Source: Comamonas sp. (GTDB taxonomy: Bacteria > Pseudomonadota > Gammaproteobacteria > Burkholderiales > Burkholderiaceae_C). From it: a stretch of DNA of 64,000 bases. Shown piece after piece: positions 14,425 through 26,146 of the stretch. Location of the stretch: contig JAJPEQ010000013.1 of the NCBI GenBank assembly GCA_021166775.1, positions 558,001-622,000 on the forward strand. Reading direction: 5' to 3'. The position numbers and the translations under genes are program-made. Position 1 is the first letter of the stretch. Each line of letters opens with the position of its first letter. The notes under the pieces are model-generated. The model did not search any database. It saw only the letters and a program-made list of their open reading frames with translations, and was not told the DNA's origin.

Positions 14425-17403
14425 TTGGCTATTGCGCATTCTGTGGATACACCCCCTGACAACAGCTTGGCATTCCTGTCTACGCTGCCTGCAGACACGC
14501 GCCATCGGCGCATGGCTGGTGCGGCGATTTTTTCCTCCCTTCTGATTTTCTTGGCGATCGCGCCTTTTTCGCGGGTGGCGTTGCCGCAGGTTGGCGCCTT
14601 CATTCCCATATATCAAACAGCCCTTGTCACCAATGATCTGATCACGGCAGTGCTGCTACTGGGACAGTACAGCTTTCTGCGCTCCCGTGCGCTGTTGGCA
14701 CTAGGGACTGGCTACCTTTTCAGCGCCTTTATGGCGGTGTTCCATGGCCTGAGTTTTCCTGGTCTTTTTGCACCCGCCGGCGCGCTGGGATCCGGTTCAC
14801 AGACCACGGCCTGGTTGTATTTCTTGTGGCACGGCGGTTTCCCTCTGTTTGTCCTTGTCTACATTCGGTTGAAGAGCCAGGCAGGTCCCGGATCGGATCC
14901 CCAAAACCAGACGGCCGGGTCTGCGCGTCGTGGCATCGCACTTTCCATCTTGTGCGCTGCCATGCTCGCGACGGCGCTGATGCTGCTGACCACTGTGGGC
15001 CACGACGTCTTGCCGACACTGATGCGTGGAAATCAAGATGATTCCGGCAAAATCTGGGCCGCCGCGGGTACTTGGGCTTTGTCTCTGGTGGCGCTGGTGA
15101 CCTTATGGCGCAAGGTCTACAGTGTGCTGGATCTCTGGCTGATGGTGACGTTGGTCGCTTGGCTTTTGGATATAGCTCTTGCGTCTGTTCTGAACGGAGC
15201 GCGCTTCGACCTCGGCTTCTATGGCGGACGCGTTTACGGGCTGTTGGCCTCGTCCTTCGTGCTGATCGTCCTGTTGCTCGAAAACAGCCGTCTTTACGGC
15301 GGCCTGGCTACGGCCAATGTCCGAGAACGCCAGCGCAGCACGGAACTCGAAGCGGCGCGAAACGAAGCCAATGCGGCAGCCGAGGCAAAGTCGAATTTCC
15401 TGGCCACGATGAGCCATGAGATTCGAACCCCCATGAATGGTGTCATTGGCATGATTGATGTGCTGGCGCGCTCCAGTCTGAAAACGCCACAGGTGGCAAT
15501 GGTGGATCTGATCCGCGAGTCAGCCTTCTCTCTCTTGAGCATCATTGAAGATATTTTGGATTTCTCCAAGATTGAGGCCGGTCATCTCGATGTTGAAAGC
15601 GAGCCGATGGCCGTGGGTGAAGTCGTGGAGAAGGTCTGCGTCATGTTGAACCGCCTGGCAGAAAAACAAGGTGTTCAATTGACCCTGTTCACTGATCCCG
15701 AGATTCCTCCCTATGTATTAGGCGACGCACTGCGCCTGCGCCAGATATTGATCAACCTGATAAACAACGCCATCAAGTTCTCTGCAGGCGGCTCTGTCGC
15801 CGGACGGGTGGCCGTTCGTGCAGTGCTTGCGCAGAAAAGCGCTCAAAGCGTGACCGTCGACTTCCAAATCATCGACAACGGCATCGGCATGAGCGAAGCC
15901 ACGCTGGCGACATTGTTCACAGCCTTCACCCAGGCGGATGTTTCCACCACTCGGCGCTTTGGAGGTACCGGGCTGGGTCTGGCCATTTCTGGCAGTCTGG
16001 CGCAACGCATGGGCGGAAAAATTTCCGTCACCAGCACGCCTGGCATCGGCTCTACGTTCATCTTGTCCCTGCCTCTTGCCTGTGTGTCCAGTCCTGTTGA
16101 TAAAGAACCGTCTTCTCCATCCCTGGTAGCCGGCCTGTCTTGTCTGGTCATCGGCAACGGCAAGACGCTGTCTTGTGATCTTGTGGCCTATCTGGTCAAT
16201 GCAGGTGCGCACACCCAACATGCGGTGGGCCTGGATGCCGCCAACCAACTGGCGCCGGACCTTCAACCCGGCCCATGGGTCTGGGTGGTCAATACCGACA
16301 CTGAAAGCCCTACCCCGCTTGACCATCTGCGCGCCGTGGCACGTTCCCATCCGGAGATTGATGTGCGCTTTGTGGTTATCAGCCACGGTCCTCATCGCTA
16401 TCCACAGCAATTCGACGCGGATCGTGTATCCATTGACGGCAATGTGCTGACTCGCAACTCACTCCTGCGTGCTGTAGCGGTTGCGGCTGGTCGTGCTGCT
16501 TACCAAGACGACCAGAACACGCTGGCACCCGCGCGGTACCCACCTGCGCCAGTGGCGCTGTCACGAGAAGAAGCTCGTCGCCAGCGACGACTGATTTTGG
16601 TGGTCGAAGACAATGACATCAACCAAAAAGTCATCATGCAGCAGCTTTCGCTGCTGGGATTGACTGCAGACCTGACGAGCGATGGCCTGCAAGCCCTGAT
16701 CCGCTGGCGCACCGGAGACTATGCTTTGATCATGACCGATCTGCATATGCCTGGCATGGACGGCTACCAACTCACCTCCGTCATTCGCGCCGAGGAACAG
16801 GAACGTGCCAACGCACGGATCCATGCCGGGGAACCGGTAGAGCCACCGGTTCGCATTCTTGCTTTGACAGCGAATGCTCTCAAGACAGAGGCGCAGCGTT
16901 GTAAAGATATCGGGATGGATGACTACATGAGCAAACCAGCGCCGTTATCGGATCTGCAAGACTTGCTGGAGCGCTGGCTACCGAAGCCGGTCCCCCCCGC
17001 CCTTGCCGACGGTGAAGTGGCCACCGACGGCCCATCCTCCTCTGCTGAGCCCGTGAACATCCAGGTCTTGCGCAGGCTGGTAGGAGATGATCCGCAGCTC
17101 ATACGCGAGTTTCTCCAGACCTTTCGCACCAGTGCGGCACGCATTGCACACGAAGTGGAACAAGCTTATCGAGCTAAAGACGCAGCCAAGACCGTGGCAG
17201 CAGTACACAAGCTTAAATCGGCTGCACGCTCGGTAGGTGCCATGGCGCTTGGTGATCTATGTGCCGACATGGAGCAGACTGGCGCAGCAGGTCGGATCGA
17301 CGCTTTGTCATTGGCGTTTGAACATTTCAGGCAGGAGATGGACGCAGTCGATCAGCACATGGCCGAGATTTTGTCCAAGGACATGTTGGATGGTGCGCCA
17401 TGA
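14425..17403 (+). CDS. Membrane hybrid sensor histidine kinase (MASE4-HisKA-HATPase-REC-Hpt)
   Basis: 992 residues from TTG 14425, chosen for the agaggg ribosome site 8 nt upstream; GTG 14359 is an alternative. The N-terminal part is a multi-span MASE4 sensor (PQVGAFIPIYQTALVTNDLI, GYLFSAFMAVFHGLSFPG). The kinase core follows with phosphoacceptor H331 (MSHEIRTPMNG) and ATP-binding motifs DNGIGM and GGTGLGLAI. A receiver domain has phosphoacceptor D772 (MTDLHMPGMDG) and a terminal Hpt domain has H928 (VHKLKSAA). This is a full phosphorelay in one protein. It overlaps the REC-EAL gene by 4 bp, the likely final acceptor. Confidence 0.9.
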   Translation: MAIAHSVDTPPDNSLAFLSTLPADTRHRRMAGAAIFSSLLIFLAIAPFSRVALPQVGAFIPIYQTALVTNDLITAVLLLGQYSFLRSRALLALGTGYLFSAFMAVFHGLSFPGLFAPAGALGSGSQTTAWLYFLWHGGFPLFVLVYIRLKSQAGPGSDPQNQTAGSARRGIALSILCAAMLATALMLLTTVGHDVLPTLMRGNQDDSGKIWAAAGTWALSLVALVTLWRKVYSVLDLWLMVTLVAWLLDIALASVLNGARFDLGFYGGRVYGLLASSFVLIVLLLENSRLYGGLATANVRERQRSTELEAARNEANAAAEAKSNFLATMSHEIRTPMNGVIGMIDVLARSSLKTPQVAMVDLIRESAFSLLSIIEDILDFSKIEAGHLDVESEPMAVGEVVEKVCVMLNRLAEKQGVQLTLFTDPEIPPYVLGDALRLRQILINLINNAIKFSAGGSVAGRVAVRAVLAQKSAQSVTVDFQIIDNGIGMSEATLATLFTAFTQADVSTTRRFGGTGLGLAISGSLAQRMGGKISVTSTPGIGSTFILSLPLACVSSPVDKEPSSPSLVAGLSCLVIGNGKTLSCDLVAYLVNAGAHTQHAVGLDAANQLAPDLQPGPWVWVVNTDTESPTPLDHLRAVARSHPEIDVRFVVISHGPHRYPQQFDADRVSIDGNVLTRNSLLRAVAVAAGRAAYQDDQNTLAPARYPPAPVALSREEARRQRRLILVVEDNDINQKVIMQQLSLLGLTADLTSDGLQALIRWRTGDYALIMTDLHMPGMDGYQLTSVIRAEEQERANARIHAGEPVEPPVRILALTANALKTEAQRCKDIGMDDYMSKPAPLSDLQDLLERWLPKPVPPALADGEVATDGPSSSAEPVNIQVLRRLVGDDPQLIREFLQTFRTSAARIAHEVEQAYRAKDAAKTVAAVHKLKSAARSVGAMALGDLCADMEQTGAAGRIDALSLAFEHFRQEMDAVDQHMAEILSKDMLDGAP

Positions 17404-18653
17404 GCAGTAGACCCGATGTCCACATCCTGGTGCTCGACGACGAGCCCTTCACGCTGATGCTCTTGTCCCGACAATTGGCAAATTTGGGTTTCACTCGAGT
17501 CGACACCTGTGATAACGGTCAAGCGGCACTGGAACTGGTGGACGATACCGCGCACGCTCCGCAGCTCATCCTTTGTGACTTGAATATGCCCGGCATGGAT
17601 GGCGTGGAGTTTGTGCGCAAGCTCGTGGAGCACGGGTACTCCGGCAGCCTGATCCTGGTCAGCGGGGAAGACGAGCGCACGCTGCACTCCGCCCGCACGC
17701 TGGTTCAGGCGCACCGGATTGAAGTGTTGGGGAGCCTGCAGAAGCCCGTATCTCCGCAAGCGCTGTTCCAACTGGTGGAGAGATGGGTACCCCCAGCGCG
17801 CGTGACCAAGCAACTGCAAGGTAAGGGCTATGGGGCCCAACGGCTGGCTCTGGCCATCCAGGCCGGAGAACTGATCAACTACTACCAGCCAAAAGTTTCG
17901 ATCTCCGATGGAAAGGTGGTTGGCGTGGAGACGCTGGTGAGGTGGCGTCATCCAGTAGACGGAATGGTGTACCCGGACCAGTTCATCGGTCTGGCCGAGG
18001 CCCACGGGTTGATCAATGCGCTCACTCAAGCAGTACTGGTGCAGGCCTTGCGCGATTGCGCATCATGGGCTCGTCAGGGCGTCAGCCTGAAGGTGGCCGT
18101 GAACGTATCAATGGACAATCTCACGGCATTGGAATTCCCCGAACAGATCACCTCTGCAGCCGCTGCAGCCGGGGTAGAACCGCAGTCCGTTGTCCTGGAG
18201 GTAACGGAGAGCCAGTTGATGAAGGACTTGCGTGCGCCGTTGGAAATTCTGACGCGCTTGCGCTTGCGTCGGTTCAAGCTCTCCATTGACGATTTCGGCA
18301 CTGGCCACTCATCGCTGGCACAGTTGCGTGATGTACCTTTTCATGAGCTGAAAGTTGACCAAGGCTTCGTCCACGGCGCCCACAGCGACGAAACCCTGCG
18401 CGCTATTTTCTTCGCCAGCTTGACGCTTGCCAAAGAATTGGGCATGGAAGCGGTGGCCGAAGGCGTGGAAGACGCTGACGACTGGAGCTTTCTGCAAAAA
18501 ACCGAATGCGATCTGGCACAGGGTTATTTCATTGCCCGACCCATGCCTGCGGATCAAGTTCTGGATTGGGCGAACAAATGGGGGATGCGCTGGACCTCGG
18601 AGCAGCTGGGTGGCTCATTCCCGAAAAGGCGGAATCGGCGGCAGGTGCTCTAA
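17400..18653 (+). CDS. Response regulator with EAL domain (c-di-GMP phosphodiesterase-like)
   Basis: 417 residues. An N-terminal receiver domain with D60 (ILCDLNMPGMDG) precedes an EAL domain. The signature reads ETLVRWRHP instead of EALLRW, a permitted variant since the Glu and Leu stay. Downstream catalytic motifs LEVTES, IDDFGTGHSSL, LKVDQGFV and VAEGVE are present, so c-di-GMP hydrolysis is plausible. Its start overlaps the hybrid kinase (ATGA), so the kinase probably controls its activity by phosphorylation. No GGDEF partner lies in the operon. Confidence 0.9.
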   Translation: MSSRPDVHILVLDDEPFTLMLLSRQLANLGFTRVDTCDNGQAALELVDDTAHAPQLILCDLNMPGMDGVEFVRKLVEHGYSGSLILVSGEDERTLHSARTLVQAHRIEVLGSLQKPVSPQALFQLVERWVPPARVTKQLQGKGYGAQRLALAIQAGELINYYQPKVSISDGKVVGVETLVRWRHPVDGMVYPDQFIGLAEAHGLINALTQAVLVQALRDCASWARQGVSLKVAVNVSMDNLTALEFPEQITSAAAAAGVEPQSVVLEVTESQLMKDLRAPLEILTRLRLRRFKLSIDDFGTGHSSLAQLRDVPFHELKVDQGFVHGAHSDETLRAIFFASLTLAKELGMEAVAEGVEDADDWSFLQKTECDLAQGYFIARPMPADQVLDWANKWGMRWTSEQLGGSFPKRRNRRQVL

Positions 18654-18893
18654 CCCTTCGCCACCACCGACCGGCTCCCCATGAGGCATAACCGTTGGTA
18701 AGTGGCAGTACCTGGCCCACGACCCGCTGGAATCGGCCTGAATTGGACCCGTGGAACAAGAGCGTCAATCAATTACCTCATCCGCCTCTGAATTGAACTT
18801 CGGAGACACTGCCGAGCGGCCTTGCCGGGCATCCCCAGTTTCATCCACGTGACTGTGGATAATCGTCCTCGGCCCCCCAACGGACGCAAGTGG
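18654..18893. other. Spacer between REC-EAL and HDOD genes
   Basis: 240 bp with no clear terminator or promoter. In-frame TTG 18822 would extend the HDOD protein by 24 residues but lacks a ribosome site. Confidence 0.4.
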
Positions 18894-19718
18894 ATGGAAC
18901 TCGACGATGTCATGGCAACGGAGTGCACGCTGCCCAGCCTGCCGCGTGCCGTTGCCTTGCTCACGACGGAACTGGCGCAGCCCGAGCCCAGCCTGCGCCG
19001 CATCAACCACCTGTTCCTGTCGGACCCGGCCTTGGCGGCGCGTCTGCTGCGCGAGGCCAATTCGCACTCGCACCCGCTGTCCGGCAAGGTGGGCAGCATC
19101 CCCGAAGCCATTGTGATACTCGATGCCGTCCAGCTGCGTTCCTTTGTCGCCGAGGCTTTTCTCGGGACGACCGCCGGTTCGGTACCGGGGATGAACCTGC
19201 AGCACTTCTGGCGCTACAGCGTCAACACGGCCCGGCTCGCGCGCTCACTGGCGGGTATCGTGCACCGCAATCAGACCATCGCCTACACGGCCGGCCTGCT
19301 GCATGGCCTGGGTGAGCTGGTGCTGCATCTGCGTGATCCGCAAGGCAGCAGCGCTGCCAGCAGCGTCGTTGCGCCTCTCGATCTGCGCCGCAGCAAGGTG
19401 CAAAAACGCGCCTGGGGATATGGCTATGCGGCGGTGAGTGCGGCGCTTGCACAGCAGTGGCACCTGCCCAATGTGCTTGTGGATGCAATGCGCCATCACA
19501 ACGCGCCTTTTGATGACGAGGTGTACGAGCCCCTTGCCGCCATCCTCCACCTGGCAGTTTGGCGCGCGCGCGCGCGCGAAGCCGGATTCACGCCGCGCGA
19601 ACTGGCGGCCACCTTCCCCGGCGAGGTGGGCGTTGCCCTGGACATGGACATCGATACGGTGCTGCAGCAAGATCCGATCGACTGGAAGGCGCAACCCAAC
19701 GCCGACGACTACGTCTGA
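18894..19718 (+). CDS. HDOD domain protein
   Basis: 274 residues from ATG 18894. The HDOD domain begins at LPSLPRAVALLTTEL and continues with DPALAARLLREAN, SIPEAIVILDAVQLRSF and the loop TAGLLHGLGELVL. HDOD proteins resemble HD phosphohydrolases but usually lack the full metal-binding set and act as signalling adaptors. Position after a kinase/EAL pair suggests a part in the same signalling block, though a 240-bp gap separates them. It is convergent with lpdA; the 75-bp gap has a GC-rich inverted repeat (gcagacgcc/ggcgtctgc, 19731-19749) but no T run. Confidence 0.82.
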   Translation: MELDDVMATECTLPSLPRAVALLTTELAQPEPSLRRINHLFLSDPALAARLLREANSHSHPLSGKVGSIPEAIVILDAVQLRSFVAEAFLGTTAGSVPGMNLQHFWRYSVNTARLARSLAGIVHRNQTIAYTAGLLHGLGELVLHLRDPQGSSAASSVVAPLDLRRSKVQKRAWGYGYAAVSAALAQQWHLPNVLVDAMRHHNAPFDDEVYEPLAAILHLAVWRARAREAGFTPRELAATFPGEVGVALDMDIDTVLQQDPIDWKAQPNADDYV

Positions 19719-19793
19719 CCCGGCCCGCAGGCAGACGCCAGGCGTCTGCGGCCCGGGTGGCCGAGCCGCAGACGACGGTTGCACGTGGTGCGG

Positions 19794-21593
19794 TCAGCGC
19801 CGCTGGGGCAACACGTCCGTGCACGAGCCGTGCACCACCTCGGCGGCCATGCCGATGCTCTCGCCCAGCGTGGGGTGCGGATGGATGGTGGTGCCGATGT
19901 CGATGCTGTCGGCGCCCATCTCGATCGCCAGGGCCACCTCGCCGATCATGTCGCCCGCGTGCGTGCCGACGATGCCGCCACCCACGATACGGTGGGTTTC
20001 AGCGTCGAAGAGCAGCTTGGTGAAGCCCTCGTCGCGCCCGTTGGCGATGGCCCGGCCCGAGGCCGTCCAGGGGAACAGACCCTTGGTGATCTTCACGCCC
20101 TGTGCGCGGGCCTGGTCTTCGGTCAGGCCCACCCAGGCGACTTCCGGATCGGTGTAGGCCACGCTGGGAATGACGCGGGCGTTGAAGGCGGCGCTGGCCA
20201 GTTCCTTGCGGCCTTGCAGCTCTCCGGCAATCACTTCGGCCGCGACGTGCCCTTCGTGCACTGCCTTGTGCGCGAGCATGGGCTGACCGACGATGTCGCC
20301 GATCGCGAAGATGTGGGGCACATTGGTGCGCATCTGGATGTCGACGTTGATGAAGCCGCGGTCGGTGACGGCCACGCCGGCCTTCTCGGCGGCGATCTTC
20401 CTGCCGTTGGGGCTGCGGCCGACGGCCTGCAGCACCAGGTCGTAGGTTTGCGGCGCAGGAGCGCCCTCGCCTTCGAAGCTGACCTCGATGCCCGCGTCCG
20501 TGGCCCGGGCACCGACGGTCTTGGTCTTGAGCATGATGTGGTCGAACCGCGGCGCGTTCATCCTCTGCCAGACCTTGACGAGGTCGCGGTCGGCGCCCTG
20601 CATCAGCCCGTCGAGCATTTCCACCACGTCCAGGCGTGCGCCCAGCGTGCTGTAGACGGTGCCCATCTCCAGGCCGATGATGCCGCCGCCCAGGATCAGC
20701 ATGCGCTTGGGGACCTCGTTGAGGGCCAAGGCGCCCGTGCTGTCCACGATGCGCGGATCGTTGGGCATGAAGGGCAGGTGCACGGCCTGGCTGCCCGCGG
20801 CGATGATGGCGCGTTTGAATTGCACCACCTTTTTGCCGCCGGTCTTTTCCTGCCCGCTGCCCGTGGTTTCCTCGACCGCCAGCTGGTTGGCACCGACGAA
20901 GCTGCCGTAGCCGCGCACCAGCGTGACCTTGCGCATCTTCGCCATGTGAGCCAGGCCGCCTGTGAGTTTGCCGACGACCTTTTCCTTGTGAACGCGCAGC
21001 TGGTCGATGTTCACCCGCGGCGCACCGAAATCGATGCCGGCGGTCTTGAGGTGGGCCACTTCATCCATGACCGAGGCCACGTGCAGCAGCGCCTTGGACG
21101 GAATGCAGCCCACGTTCAGGCACACGCCGCCGAGCTGTGCATAGCGCTCGACGATCACGACCGAAAGACCGAGGTCGGCGGCGCGAAACGCCGCCGAATA
21201 GCCGCCCGGGCCGCCGCCGAGCACCAGCACGTCGCAATCGAGGTCGGCATGGCCCGCGAAGTTGGCCGCTACTGGAGCAGGAGCTGCCGACGCTTGGCTG
21301 GCGGGCGCCGGGGCCTGTTTTGGTTCTGAAGCCACAGGCGCTGGCGCCGCGGCGTCGGCGACTTCCAGCGTCAGCAGCACGCTGCCTTCGCTGATCTTGT
21401 CACCGAGCTTGACCTTGAGTTCCCTGACCGTGCCCGCGTGGCTCGATGGAATTTCCATCGAAGCCTTGTCAGATTCCACGGTCACGAGACTTTGCTCGGC
21501 GCGGATCTGATCGCCCACGGCCACGAGCACCTCGATCACGCCCACGTCCTTGAAGTCGCCGAGATCGGGAACCCTGATGTCCATCACTGCCAT
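19794..21593 (-). CDS. lpdA: Dihydrolipoyl dehydrogenase with N-terminal lipoyl domain (PDH E3)
   Basis: 599 residues. An N-terminal lipoyl domain has the lipoylation motif [11 protein letters not shown]. The flavoprotein disulfide reductase that follows has FAD motif [19 protein letters not shown], redox-active pair [16 protein letters not shown]-binding [10 protein letters not shown] and C-terminal catalytic HPHPTLGE. It reoxidises dihydrolipoamide on E2 and reduces NAD+. An E3 with its own lipoyl domain is characteristic of betaproteobacterial PDH. It is the last gene of aceE-aceF-lpdA, 12 bp after aceF, with aaggag upstream. Confidence 0.95.
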   Translation of the reverse strand: MAVMDIRVPDLGDFKDVGVIEVLVAVGDQIRAEQSLVTVESDKASMEIPSSHAGTVRELKVKLGDKISEGSVLLTLEVADAAAPAPVASEPKQAPAPASQASAAPAPVAANFAGHADLDCDVLVLGGGPGGYSAAFRAADLGLSVVIVERYAQLGGVCLNVGCIPSKALLHVASVMDEVAHLKTAGIDFGAPRVNIDQLRVHKEKVVGKLTGGLAHMAKMRKVTLVRGYGSFVGANQLAVEETTGSGQEKTGGKKVVQFKRAIIAAGSQAVHLPFMPNDPRIVDSTGALALNEVPKRMLILGGGIIGLEMGTVYSTLGARLDVVEMLDGLMQGADRDLVKVWQRMNAPRFDHIMLKTKTVGARATDAGIEVSFEGEGAPAPQTYDLVLQAVGRSPNGRKIAAEKAGVAVTDRGFINVDIQMRTNVPHIFAIGDIVGQPMLAHKAVHEGHVAAEVIAGELQGRKELASAAFNARVIPSVAYTDPEVAWVGLTEDQARAQGVKITKGLFPWTASGRAIANGRDEGFTKLLFDAETHRIVGGGIVGTHAGDMIGEVALAIEMGADSIDIGTTIHPHPTLGESIGMAAEVVHGSCTDVLPQRR

Positions 21594-21605
21594 CTCAGGC
21601 TCCTT

Positions 21606-23267
21606 TCACAGCAGGATGCGGCGGTAGTCCGCCAGCACCTGGCCCAGATAGGCGTTGAAGCGCGCGGCGGCCGCGCCGTCGATCACGCGGTGGTCGTAGG
21701 ACAGCGACAGCGGCAGGATCAGGCGCGGCACGAATTGCGTGCCGTCCCACACCGGCTTCATCGCGCTCCTGGACAGCCCGAGGATGGCGACCTCCGGCGC
21801 GTTGATGATGGGCGTGAAGTGCGTGCCGCCGATGCCGCCGAGCGACGAAATGGAAAAGCACCCGCCCTGCATGTCCGCCGTGCCGAGCTTGCCGTCGCGC
21901 GCTTTCTTGGCGAGCTCGGACATCTCCTGGCTGATCGTGAGGATGCCCTTGCGGTCGACGTCCTTGAGCACCGGCACCATGAGGCCGTTGGGCGTATCGG
22001 CCGCGAAGCCGATGTGGTAGTAGTGCTTGTAGACGAGATTCTCGCCGTCGAGGCTGGCGTTGAACTCGGGGTACTTCGTCAGCGCGGCGACCACCGCCTT
22101 GATGACGAAGGCGAGCATGGTCACCTTGATGCCGCTCTTCGCCTTCTCATTCTCGGCATTGGTCTGCACGCGGAAGGCTTCGAGCTCGGTGATGTCCGCC
22201 TCGTCGTTGTTGGTGACGTGCGGGATCATCACCCAGTTGCGCGCCAGGTTGGCGCCGCTGAGCTTCTTGATGCGGGGCAGCGGCTTGGTTTCGATGGCGC
22301 CGAACTTGGCGAAATCCACCTTGGGCCAGGGCAGCAGATCAAGACCCACACCCGAACCTCCCCTGCCCGCCTGCGCCTGCGTCTGCACGGCGCCTGCCAT
22401 GACGGAGCGGGTAAAGGACTGCACGTCTTCCAACGTGATGCGGCCCTTGGGGCCTGTGCCCTTGACCTCGGCGAGTGGCACGCCCAGCTCGCGTGCGGCC
22501 TTGCGCACCGACGGGCTGGCGTGCGGCAGGCCGGCAACGGGTTGGCCCGGCTGGTGTGCAGGCGCCACGACGGGCGCTGCTGCCGCCACGGGAGCCGGTG
22601 CTTTCGCTGCGGGTGCGGCGGCAGGAGATGGCGCGGGTGCCGATGCCGGTGCACTGGCAGCAGGGGCGGCTGGGGCGACTGGGGCGGCGGCGCCTTCCAG
22701 CACTGCCACCAGATCACCGATGTTGACCTTGTCACCCAGCTTGACCTTGAGCTCCTTCACCACACCCGAGGCGGACGACGGAATTTCCATCGAGGCCTTG
22801 TCGGATTCCACGGTGATGAGGCTTTGCTCGGCCTTGACCGTATCACCCACGGCCACGAGCAGTTCAATCACGCCCACATCCTTGAAGTCGCCGATGTTGG
22901 GCACGCGTATTTCCACGCGGCCCGTGGCGGTGGGTGCGGCGGCAGCCGCAGGAGCAGGTGCAATTGCTGCAGATACAGGAGCTTCCTGCGCAGGCGCAGC
23001 GGGCACTGCAGGCTGATTTGATGCCGAATCCTGGGTTTCCACCAGCAGCACCACCGCGCCCTTGCTGACTTTGTCGCCGAGCTTGACTTTGAGCTCCTTC
23101 ACCACGCCGCTCTCGCTCGACGGAATCTCCATCGAGGCCTTGTCGGATTCGACCGTGATCAGGCTTTGCTCCGCCTTGATCGTGTCACCGGGCTGCACCA
23201 GCAGCTCGATGACGCCCACTTCCGAAAAATCACCGATATCGGGGACTTTGACTTCCTTGATTGCCAT
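21606..23267 (-). CDS. aceF: Dihydrolipoyllysine-residue acetyltransferase (PDH E2)
   Basis: 553 residues. Two N-terminal lipoyl domains each carry [12 protein letters not shown] and are separated by Ala/Pro-rich linkers. A peripheral-subunit-binding domain follows (SPSVRKAARELGVPLAEVKG), then the acetyltransferase domain ending in the catalytic DHRVIDGA. It forms the PDH core, moving acetyl groups to CoA. It lies 15 bp after aceE, with a strong ggaggg ribosome site. Confidence 0.95.
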   Translation of the reverse strand: MAIKEVKVPDIGDFSEVGVIELLVQPGDTIKAEQSLITVESDKASMEIPSSESGVVKELKVKLGDKVSKGAVVLLVETQDSASNQPAVPAAPAQEAPVSAAIAPAPAAAAAPTATGRVEIRVPNIGDFKDVGVIELLVAVGDTVKAEQSLITVESDKASMEIPSSASGVVKELKVKLGDKVNIGDLVAVLEGAAAPVAPAAPAASAPASAPAPSPAAAPAAKAPAPVAAAAPVVAPAHQPGQPVAGLPHASPSVRKAARELGVPLAEVKGTGPKGRITLEDVQSFTRSVMAGAVQTQAQAGRGGSGVGLDLLPWPKVDFAKFGAIETKPLPRIKKLSGANLARNWVMIPHVTNNDEADITELEAFRVQTNAENEKAKSGIKVTMLAFVIKAVVAALTKYPEFNASLDGENLVYKHYYHIGFAADTPNGLMVPVLKDVDRKGILTISQEMSELAKKARDGKLGTADMQGGCFSISSLGGIGGTHFTPIINAPEVAILGLSRSAMKPVWDGTQFVPRLILPLSLSYDHRVIDGAAAARFNAYLGQVLADYRRILL

Positions 23268-23282
23268 GGTCTTGTCCCTCCT

Positions 23283-25982
<2,700 letters not shown>

Positions 25983-26049
25983 CTTCAGTCTCCTTGATGG
26001 CAATGTGGATGTCAGGATAGGTGCTCGAGTGTCGCATAGTTTTATGAAA

Positions 26050-26084
26050 TTTCAAATAGTATGAGTCGATCTCACTATATGAAA
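26050..26084. promoter_or_regulatory. Operator-like dyad between aceE and sensor kinase
   Basis: Left arm tttcaaatagtatgag (26050-26065) and right arm ctcactatatgaaa (26071-26084) form an imperfect inverted repeat in the divergent promoter region. The region is AT-rich against its surroundings. A dimeric regulator could bind here to control aceE, the kinase, or both; which one is unknown. Confidence 0.5.
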
Positions 26085-26146
26085 ATACCTAGGAAAACCC
26101 TGAATAAAATCTTCTGGATCACCCTGTCGGTCTTTAAACTTCGCTC

